A stretch of DNA of 64,000 nt, taken from contig OW240914.1 of the NCBI GenBank assembly GCA_933207985.1, forward strand, positions 130,591,019 to 130,655,018, read 5' to 3'. Position numbers and translations under genes: made by a program. The notes below the pieces were generated by a model that was not told where the DNA came from, made no database searches, and saw only the letters and a program-made list of their open reading frames with translations. Of this stretch, positions 36,901 to 47,000 are shown in pieces. Source of the stretch: Pelobates cultripes. Taxonomy: Eukaryota; Chordata; Amphibia; Anura; Pelobatidae. Every line of letters begins with the position of its first letter. The stretch's first letter is position 1.

Positions 36901-37215
36901 ATTATTATTATGATATTTATATAGCGCCGTCAAATTCCGCAGCGCTTTACAATGGGTGGACGAACAGACATGTAGTTGTAACCAGACAAGTTGGACACAC
37001 AGGAACAGAGGGCTTGAGGGCCCTGCTCAATGAGCTTAGATGCTAGAGGGAGTGGGGTAAAATGACACAAAAAAGTAAGGATAGTATTAGACTAGTGACA
37101 GTTGCAGAAGAGGAATCAGTCAGGAGCTATTACCAGTTTAATTGATACACTTTTATGAAGAAGTGGGTTTTTAACGATTTTTTGAAGGAGTGGAGACTGG
37201 GAGCGCTTTAAAGCC
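36901..37215 (+). repeat. anuran interspersed repeat, near-complete copy
   Basis: It begins ATTATTATTATGATATTTAT and continues ATAGCGCCGTCAAATTCCGC, then GGAACAGAGGGCTTGAGGGC and GTGGGGTAAAATGACAC, ending with GGAGTGGAGACTGGGAG. It aligns in order with 4992-5285 and 50699-50995. It is non-coding. Confidence 0.8.
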
Positions 37216-39285
37216 AGTGAGCTGGTCCAATCATATTCTTCTATATGAGGAACATTTGATTGGACCTCAGAAAGAAAAGCACCCGACCAGGCTTAAAAAA
37301 ACAGGGGATCTAATTTCCTAATGCCCAATATGGCATTTTAAATTAAAAAAAAACCATAAAAGTTTATTTAAAAGGTTTGGAGTAACCCTTTAATCCCTAG
37401 TATGTAGGCAAGGCACATATTCTAGATTTTATAATGCTGCCCACTGTTTAAGATAATAGTGATATTTCACAAAGGTCCATTCGTTAACAGGGCATATTGG
37501 AGTCACGTTTTACCTCTTTTTTTTCTTCATTAATGGTATCATGATCTACTCCAGAATCTCTCCAGCATTTTGTAGGGAACTGGAGTCAGAATGACAAAAT
37601 ATAAGTATAGCTGTAATATAGGTGACTTGGTAATAATCTTTGAGCTAGTTATAGCATGGCCTTATTAACAGAACGTTTGCATTTGTTTTCAATTCTCTGC
37701 AATTCAAAGAACACAGATTTTCTCCTCCTCATGGAGAAGTGTTGGCAGAATTCAAGGCGAATTTTAAATTTAAGGCCAGAGTTGCCAAACATCATCGACT
37801 TAGAAAATGTTTCTGGCTATTTTGACCTTAAATTTAAAATTCGCTTTGACTTCTCAGTTTAGTGAATAACACTGTTAGAGATTTGGCTATTTTACCTGGA
37901 ATTTGAAATTCACATTGAATTCTCTCTCTAGTAAATAGCCATGCACATCTCCTCTCCTCGCATTCTGAATAGATCACAGCCAGACCTGAATCCTTGCCCC
38001 TCCCTTCTGTAACCTAAGCAGCGAGCCACTCCCAAAATCTGCACTCCTCCTTTCTCAGACGTCGGTTCTCTTCCCCATTCCACCTCCCCTCTACCCAGAA
38101 GTCCTGCCCTCTTTTCCTTTTAAACTTTCCCTGGCATGGAGTTGGCACTTCCCCTTTCCTGTTATTTGATGTGGTTCTACATTTTTGGTGAGTTTGAGAA
38201 ACCCACTTTGTTACCTTAACTTTCTTCATTGATCACCTACCGTCACCTCTCTCCACCCCTGCCTCTTCCAATCTGTCCTAGCTACAGACCTCTCTCGTTC
38301 CCTTATAACAAATGGAACACACCATAGCCATATTATATGTCACATGTCCTGTTTCAAAACACGGGAATGATGGGAACTTAAAAAGACATTACATTTTCAC
38401 AAAAACTTTGTAAACTGAAAGTGAAAACCAATCTATGTACATAACAAATGTTGAGAGCCCCCCTCATAAAATATGATGAAGACACAGTGGAGTCAGCTGT
38501 ACTTTAATGTGCCTAACAAGTTCTGCAACTGCTTTGCATACATAAGGTCTTTTATTGAGAGGTATTAGCTGCCTATGTTCCGTTTTGCTAAGGATCATAG
38601 GAGTTGTAGTTCAACAAGTTGCCAGCCAGTGGCAAAACCACAGGTATTATGAGATATCCTATTTATGTATGTTGCATTGATTGCTGTAGCAGTAAATTCT
38701 GTAACCATCAATGTTTGTATGGTACATTTTCAAAGAAAAGGGCAAAGTTACTGAAATGGGGGGGGGAAAAAAATCTCAGCTATGTTTCCTGCTCTGATAT
38801 TTTGAATTTAAAATGTGCCATTCCCTGGTGAATTCTTAAGCGAGCAACTCTGGAACAGGGTGGAGAACTCTCCCAGGTTAATTCACTAAACTCTGAATTG
38901 TAGCAAATACATATTCTACAATTTAGACCAAAATAGCAGATTTTGAAAAAAATCTACAATTTAGCTTTATTTACAGCTTGGTTGCAATTCACAATTTACA
39001 GGGTTATTCACCAAACCCCAGATTTTGAATGGAAATCTGATTGGCATGGTAATTCTCACATTTACTAAAACCAAGTATGGTTGGAAATTGGTCTGTCTGA
39101 GCAGATCTACTCCAATCGCCCAGATTAATTCAGTGTTTGGAGTAAAACTAGTGCTTTTGTATCCAAACCCTGTATAAAGTATCGGGACGTGGAAAATTCA
39201 CAAAGCTCGGCTTGAATAAAATTCGAGACAGAATGTATCAGGTAGGCAAATTATTGTTAATTTTCCTTCATGCAAGTTAATCATT
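37216..39285. other. gene-free sequence
   Basis: No gene recognised. Around 37740-37860 a stretch contains GCGAATTTTAAATTTAAGG and later its near complement, CCTTAAATTTAAAATTCGC, a fold-back of uncertain origin with about 18-bp arms. AAT-rich worn inverted sequences also occur near 38900-39010. Confidence 0.45.
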
Positions 39286-39749
39286 TTAAAGGGACACTGT
39301 AGACACCCATACCACTTAAGCTCATTGAAGTGGTCTGGGTGCAATGTCCCATGTCCCTTAACCCAACAGTGGTAATTACTGCAGTTTCTGAGAAACTGCA
39401 ATAATCACCTTGTAGGGTTAACTCCTCCTCTACTGCCTGTCAACCAGACAGCCACTAGAGGGACTTCCGGAATCGAAACAGACCTTTGTTCCGTAATCTG
39501 ACACTGGACGTCTTCGTGCTTTGCCTGAGGACTTCCAGCGTCAGATTTTTTCCCCATAGGAGAGCATTAAATTTTGCTTTCCTATGGGGAAATCCTAACG
39601 CGAGCGTGGGCATGGGCTGGAGAGAAGCGTGGGCAGAGCCTGACCCATTGCCGAAGGGGTTTTAACCCCTTCAGCAGCACAGTAGGGAGTGGGAGTGCGA
39701 GGTAGGGGGCACTGTAGGATTCTACAGTGGCACTATAGAATTCCTTTAA
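39286..39749. mobile_element. T2-type MITE, second subfamily
   Basis: Bounded by TTAA at 39286-39289 and 39746-39749, with ends TTAAAGGGACACTGTAG and TATAGAATTCCTTTAA. It keeps the hairpin-chain design (GACCACTT-type arm, GCAGTTTCTGAGAAACTGC, GACAGCCACTAGAG, CCATAGGAGAGC with its partner), but many bases differ from the 13510, 34477 and 63402 copies. It is therefore an older or separate subfamily. Confidence 0.75.
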
Positions 39750-42433
39750 GTACTATTTGCTCATAGGCAATGCAAGCGTTAATTATGTGGCAGATGTCAA
39801 GGCTTGCTAGCCAGCCGCCATATTACTGTAAGGGCGGTTTAAAAACTCTCTTTGCCCACACCTGCCATTTGACAGGTGTGGACATGTCTACTAAATGTTT
39901 AAAACTAGTGACTGGTCAGTCATTGCTGCCTAGTTGCTGGAAGAGCCCCATCCCATGATAATGGGGTCTGTAAAATAACAGTGGGTGGATGAAGTCCCCT
40001 CTGTGGGCATCAGGTGGTGGACTATTAAATAAACTGTCCACCCCCTCTGCGGTGGGGGCTATTCAAAAAAAGGAACAGGGGGACATCCTTATGTCCCCTC
40101 TGCCCCCACCTGTATTCATCGTGTATGCATCTCTACGGGGAAAGTTCAGCATCTCCATGCAGAGCGTGAAGACGCTGAACGTTAGTTCAGCATATTGTGC
40201 AGCACTTCCCCAGGAACTCACCTCTAGTGTGCACCTGAGTGGCTGCAACTGTAGGTGTCTCAATGTAAACACTGCCGTTCTCTGAAAAGTCAGCCTGGGC
40301 ATGCTTTAGACAAGTGACTTACTTACAGAATGTAACTGAGACATGAGGTGAGGAAGGCCATCTATGGACAAATAAGAGGCAAACTATTACAAATGTTAAC
40401 CGGAAACAAGGTTATTGAGGACCTTCTCGAACAAACTTACAATCTAGAGTTAGTCCTTTTTTAAAGATTGAAACCTGGCTGGTTCTCTTGCATCCTTACA
40501 GCATGAGCCAGGGGGGGGGGTGAATTCTATTACTCAGAATTAGCGGAGGCACAGCGCTATGTGGATGCATACAGTTTGCTCTGATCCTGGAGTCGCAATA
40601 AACCAATCACTGCTGGCTTTCCACCCATTGTTTGCATTTTGCTTTCTACTTCTTCCCATTCAAAGCCAGCTCAACAGATTTCTCATCAACAGCTTATAAG
40701 GATTTCTTGAGCTATGTAAAAGTCTATAGATATCAGTAAGTGAACCTTTTAAAATAAGGTCAAGTATTTAAATGTTGATGATGGGAGATATATGTACAAA
40801 GTTGGGCTTATAGTATGATAGAGATATATCCTTTAATCTGGGTCTTCAGCTTGTCTCAAATTTAACAAGAGTGCATAAAACCAAAACCAACTGATAGTAG
40901 AACCCACTAAAATTATTCACTCTTATCACCTGTCCAGGGGATACAATCTTCCCATCTTCAACAAAGAATGTGATTCTAAACTGTTTGGTCTATACTCCGA
41001 TATTCATCTTTTATCCCTGTCCATCTGCTTTGCAAGCATCGCCCACTGTGTCCTAGAGAGCCAGTCTATACACCATCAGCAATTTATAGAAAATGTAAGC
41101 GGTATGGTTCTTGAAACATTTGATACTCAGCCAATAAATAGCATTAAAATATGTATAAAGTAAATATTGCTAATAGAAGTGAAGCTGCATCAATATCATG
41201 GTAGGTGTTGCGCCAGGTGCCTCAGTAACCCACCAGTTTAGTTAAACTGATTGAAAACAACCAAGAATAATGGAACAATGTCTGCAGCCTAATGGTACCT
41301 CAACCACTACATTGGCATGTGGTGCTTTTAATGCCTATTATTATTATTGTTTGCATGTATGCTCTTTCAAGCTCTATGGCTTGTTTGTGAACAGAGAATA
41401 ACATTTTATAATAGCTAAAAAAAAAAGGGGGGGTTCCAAAGACCTATTGCTTCTTTTAGGGAGAAGGGAGGGTCGTTATGCTATGAATAGTGGCTAATGC
41501 CATTTGCACAGAAACTGGTGTATACATAGAGAAGGGCGAACTGATCTAAATGTTTTTAGCAGATGGTAAAACATCAGGTTAGTACAGAGGCCTTTAAGAC
41601 ACTGTGCTCCAAGCAAAATTTGTTATATTCTTAACACAAGAATAATAATACTTTATATATTATTATTATTATTATTATTACTACCACACATGTAATAATG
41701 ACCTGATTGTGTGCCCTTGGCGTGATGCACTAAAATGTGCTCTTGTAAGGAAATGTTAACTAGGGCTTTAAGTGAAGGCATATATGCCCCCATCTCATCC
41801 TGCTCCCCCCCCCCCCCAGCAGTGCCCTCAAATGAACCTCCAGATCACATTCCTGCTTAGAGTTAAAGTGCTGGATGCCCATCTTTACTAGAAGACTGTT
41901 ATTTGTAAAAGGAATACTTATACTGTTTAGCAGAATCACCTTGGAGTCGCTATGGGATTCTGAACAGCTCTTACCTCTGGGGAATTTTTCAAAGCTTGTT
42001 AATTATATATCTCTAAAATAGAACCTGTCAATTAAGTCACTTTAAAGAGAAAGGTATAACCTGTTCTTTATAGGTGGCTGGTTCTTTAAATGCATGTATC
42101 ATTAATTTTTTAGGAAGGAAAAATGTATCATTATGAGTAGCCAAATAAAACCAGGATTATTCAATAATGTAATGTGGACAAAGCTCCAGAGGTGCCATCT
42201 AAAGAAAAAAATAAAGTAAAAATGTTTATGCATCTTGTGCATGTTGTATTTGTTACATGCACAATGTAGTAGATTATGAGCTAGAGACTCATGGGTACTG
42301 GCACGCTTTAACTACACAATATAGTTAACTTGTATGCATAATCAACATTTACTAAATTGTGAGCACATGATAACCAGTCCTTTGCTGGTCTCTAACATGG
42401 CGGGGGAATTTGTAAGGCCGGCTTCACTGCCAT
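39750..42433. other. gene-free sequence upstream of the SRCR gene
   Basis: No exon recognised. A worn fragment of the anuran interspersed repeat lies near 40370-40455 (ACAATCTAGAGTTAG). A TTA-rich microsatellite lies at 41647-41685 and a C run at 41804-41818. A signal-peptide exon of the downstream receptor gene could lie here, but I could not identify one. Confidence 0.45.
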
Positions 42434-42441
42434 TTTGGATC

Positions 42442-43376
42442 CAGTGTTAATTTTGTCAACGAACAATTTTAGTCAAATTTTAGTTGAGTAAAACTAGACT
42501 TGACTGCTGACCCATCCTCCTTTTACCTTCCCGTTGCCCTCCCAATAAGACACCATACACTTTTCTTGTGGATAAGGGCAACGGCCACAGCTTTATTAAC
42601 TTAATTCAAATCCAATAACCATGACCTGTCAGCTGTTGGGGCGGTTAACCCAACAGACAGTTCTCCACCTCTTTTTCCCAAGAGCCTCAATTTTCACCAG
42701 TTTCCTTCCAGAGTCTCTGCTGACTGGTAAGTCTACTCCCCATATCTTTGCAACATTTTATCCAATTTAGTCCAGCTCCCGCCCCATACATGGGCAGCAG
42801 TCATGATCCCCCTTCCCAAGGTGTACAGGGGGAAACTAAAATTAAAACAATTCAGATGACTAATATACGACCAGTGGCATACATACCGCAGTCGCAGCTC
42901 CCATCAGGCTGAGCCCCCACTGGACCCCAGGGAAAGTCACCCTCCTGCAAAAGGTAGGAAACGGGAAACCTTATGTGTCTCTGTATGTGTGTGTATGGGG
43001 GAGGGGGACACGGATCAGTTTTTCACCAGGCCCCATGGATTGTGTGTACGCCACTGTATATGACTAAAACTAAAATTACATTTTAGTCAAATGACTATGA
43101 CTAAAACTAAATTGAAATTTGCTGCCAAAATTAACTGCACAGAAGGGTTGTGGAAAGGGCAAAAGAGACAGACCAGGGCTTGGGAGAGAGACACCTAGAA
43201 GGGAGGGGAGGACAAATAGACACAGAGGGGCTGGGGAAGGGGCAAAAGAAATAGAGGCATTAGATTTTAGTTGTGTCGACTAAAATCTCCAGTAGATTTA
43301 AAACTACTAAAACCATTCCGATAACTAAAATGACATTTTAGAACTAAATTGAAATTTCCTACAAAAATGAACACTG
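42442..43376. mobile_element. hAT-type MITE with 8-bp target duplication
   Basis: It starts CAGTGTTAATTTTGTC and ends ATGAACACTG, with TAGTCAAATTTTAGT-type subterminal repeats in opposite orientation on the two sides. Flanks TTTGGATC (42434-42441) and GTTGGATC (43377-43384) agree at seven of eight bases. CAG..CTG tips and an 8-bp duplication fit the hAT superfamily. There is no transposase. It is interrupted by a second MITE at 42872-43056. Confidence 0.75.
42872..43056. mobile_element. second hAT-type MITE nested in the first
   Basis: A 185-bp insert starts CAGTGGCATACATACC and ends GTGTGTACGCCACTG. Its flanks are TATACGAC (42864-42871) and TATATGAC (43057-43064), differing at one of eight bases. 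The tips resemble those of the 2.2-kb element at 10466-12632 (CAGTGGCGTAC). It is non-coding. Confidence 0.8.
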
Positions 43377-43911
43377 GTTGGATCCCAGCCAGGAACCGAA
43401 GTAGGCCGAAGTTGCAGGGTGTGAGGGAGTAAGTGTCAGCCCTATTGCTCATTATGTAGTTTAGTGTGCGCACAATTTAGTAGGTCATGCGCACAAGTTA
43501 ACTATACTGTACTCTCTCATATTCACTATCTACTAAATGGTGTGCACCTTTGGGTCTCTGTAGATTTTTCAAGAACTGAAAGTTAATTTAAAGTAAGGGT
43601 TTTTTTTTTGTTTTTTCATTTTGTGGCAAAATAGTTGAAGTTGACTTAAGTGGTGAGAATTTCAACAGTTTGGTTATTGTGGTGGGTCACAATTTAAAAA
43701 AAAAAATGTATTTGGAGGTTCATTTATTTCTATTTATCTTACTGTATTTACTGGGCTTGAACATGGGCCACTTGGGCTACATTATAGGAAGAAAAAAATG
43801 TTACGCTCTGGGTGTGCATCAATAGAGCATGTAGTCCATCGTCACTAAAATATACTGCATTTGTGAAACTTAGTTGATGCTTTCTTTTTTTGTTTTTTGT
43901 CTGTTTATTAG

Positions 43912-44033
43912 GTCTGAGTGCTGACTCTGTACCTCACAGCTCGTTAGTGACTTTCCAAGATGAATCTGTATCTGAGAGCGGAGAAACATGCAAAGGAATC
44001 GTCCTCATCACCGCCAATCAGTCAAGCAGCTTG
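43912..44033 (+). CDS. candidate exon: start of SRCR domain 1
   Basis: After a pyrimidine-rich tract and TTATTAG, a 122-nt exon reads in phase 1 and encodes a peptide ending ETCKGIVLITANQSSSL, followed by a GTATTG donor in phase 0. The SLVTFQDESVS then C-K-G-I-V pattern matches the first strand of an SRCR domain (compare RSSCDGHIEV in the exon at 52789). The donor is weak and its phase does not match the exon at 49890, so the join is unresolved. Confidence 0.5.
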
Positions 44034-47000
44034 GTATTGCCTTTTTTAAAACTGCCTCGTGCTATTTCTTCAAGGGGCAGTGGGCATAGTAATGACAGAG
44101 TAGGATAAATGGTGGAGTGCTGTGATTAAGTATTGTTTGGAGAACTTCTCTCAGTCTTCTTCACATTCTGTTCAAGAATTGTATTTGGGAGACGTAGCTG
44201 TTCATGGCAGCTCCAGAATGAGTCTTTGTCTTGGCATGGTCTGGAAGGTCAGATTGGTTTAGGAGCCTCAGTGTAATCTATTCACTAAGTTATCTGAATT
44301 CCTATGTTGCAAACTAAAATTCCCTTTGTGAAGCCCATTTTTCCGTTCATGAAACACAAATTTTTTTTTTTTTTGTTGTTGTATTTGCAGCCATTTGGTT
44401 AAATGGTTACTCCAAATACCATGAGCACTTGAGTGGTTTTAAAAGGCCATGTTGCCTGGAGTTTGTCTTTGTAGCGTTTCACTGCCCATACAGATCTTAA
44501 CCCTCGTGCTGCTGGAGGTGTTACTTAATTTTTGGCATAATTATTGTGTGTTATTAGCTTATCTGATATCTGTGCAAATGTATCATCTGTCGTCCACACA
44601 CACTCAGCATGCTTGCAACATCCAATGGCGGCAACCCCCTCTTCTGCGCCACCCATATCCTCCACACAAGCCTTCTTGACATCCTTTTTTTGGGGGGGGG
44701 GGGAGGGGGGAAGGTTAAAATTCTGTTCACAAACCGTATTAGATCCTGTTATCCTGTTAACATTTTTGTGGGCACTGCACATGTGCAAATTAGTAATTAG
44801 GACAGAGCAAGGACACTGCTCATGTGCAAATTAGTAATTAGAACAGGGCAAGGACACTGCTCACGTGCAAATTAGTAATTAGGACAGAGCAAGGACACTG
44901 CTCATGTGCAAATTAGTAATTAGAACAGGGCAAGGACACTGCTCACGTGCAAATTAGTAATTAGGACGGACATAGGACACTGCTCACGTGCAAATTAGTA
45001 ATTAGGACGGCCATAGGACACTTCACACTTGCAAGTTAGTAGTTAGGTCAAGGATAGGGCTACACTTGTGAAAATTAGTTAGTAATTAGGACAGGGACAG
45101 GACACTGCACACCTGCAAATTAGGTAGTAATTGGGACAGGGATAGGACACTGCACACCTGCAAATTAGGTAGTAATTGGGACAGGGATAGGACACTGCAC
45201 ACCTGCAAATTAGGTAGTAATTGGGACAGGGACCGGACACTGCACACCTGCTAATTGGGACAGGGACAGGACACTGCACACCTGCAAGTTAGTAATTAGG
45301 ATAGGCACAGCTCCCAAGATGACGTGGACTACCTCTCCCTAGATGCTTAAGAATAATATGGGAGATGTAGTCCACAAGATATGGAGTACCGAAGGTTGCC
45401 TACCACTGGATTAGAATTTTGTAAACCTGGATATTCATAGTATAATTATCTCAAACATCATAGCTGTTGTCGTTACAGACATATTGGTAAATGTTGTAGT
45501 CAAGTCTGCTAGGAATTTAGTAAGTGTTAATTCTACACTGCCAGCCGGCCAAAGGTTTTTTTTTTTTTTTTTACTGCATGCTAACCTTTCCCTGCACATA
45601 CTAAACTCTCTAAAAAACGAGATTGGATAAAAGAACACTGCATAATAATAGCAAACACTTATAAGGCAATAAAGTTACTCTTAAAAATACATACTTTCAA
45701 ATTAATGTTCACTGTTTTGTTTTCATTTTTTAAGTAGCCCTCAGGGAGAGGTGGTCTTTTGTCTCAAAATAAACCAAAACAGGGTGCAAGCGACTCTCTA
45801 AATAGTCTCAGAAAACACACGAGCTGCTCTGGTCACTTTCATACTGTTTCCTGATTTACTAAAGCCAGCATTGTTTGTTTTTGTAGCTCTGATCTATTCC
45901 TCAGAAATCCTTAAATTTCAGGTTTAATTTGAGCTGAATTTAAAACACATGAATGTCTCATGGAGCCAGACAGCTTCTTGTTAATATGAAAAGTAAAGTA
46001 AGTAAGCTGTTTTAAGCGGTAAGAGAATGGGACATTCCAAAGACGATTCTAAAGTTAGTTAGTTATTTTTTCTAAATTACATTTTGGAAGCTCTCGAGAC
46101 TGCAGATTATCAGGACAGGCTCAGACAGTGCTGGGTTTATATCTAATGTAATGTGATCTGACTGCAGATTACCAGGACAGGCTCAGACAGTGCTGGGTTT
46201 ATATCAAATGTAAGGTGATCTGACTGCAGATTATCAGGACAGGCTCAGACAGTGCTGGGTTTATATCTAATGTAAGGTGATCTGACTGCAGATTATCAGG
46301 ACAGGCTCAGGCAGTGCTGGGTTTATATCTAATGTAAGGTGATCTGACTGCAGATTATCAGGACAGGCTCAGGCAGTGCTGGGTTTATATCTAATGTAAG
46401 GTGATCTGACTGCAGATTATCAGGACAGGCTCAGACAGTGCTGGGTTTATATCTAATGCAAGGTGATCTGACTGCAGATTATCAGGACAGGCTCAGGCAG
46501 TGCTGGGTTTATATCTAATGTAAGGTGATCTGACTGCAGATTATCAGGACAGGCTCAGGCAGTGCTGGGTTTATATCTAATGTAAGGTGATCTGACTGCA
46601 GATTATCAGGACAGGCTCAGACAGTGCTGGGTTTATATCTAATGTAAGGTGATCTGACTGCAGATTATCAGGACAGGCTCAGACAGTGCTGGGTTTATAT
46701 CTAATGTAATGCGATCTGACTGCAGATTATCAGGACAGGCTCAGACAGTGCTGGGTTTATATCTAATGTAAGGCGATCTGACTGCAGATTATCAGGACAG
46801 GCTCAGACAGTGCTGGGTTTATATCTAATGTAAGGTGATCTGACTGCAGATTATCAGGACAGGCTCAGACTGTGCTGGATTTATATCTACTATAAAATAA
46901 TCTGACTGCAGATTATGAAAACAAATTCTTACAAATGTATAATAATCTCATATCAGATCATCAGATCAGGCTCAGCCAATGTTGGATTTATATTTAACCC

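Noticed and set aside
44386..44480. Strong-looking splice acceptor TTTGTTGTTGTATTTGCAG with a short open stretch
   Set aside because: The following sequence resembles dispersed repeat phrases, ends in stops in usable phases and has no SRCR residues.
45079..45279. Cysteine-rich repeat protein on the minus strand (CAVSYPCPNYYLICR units)
   Set aside because: Product of the 45-47-bp minisatellite read in one frame; unit lengths vary and break it.
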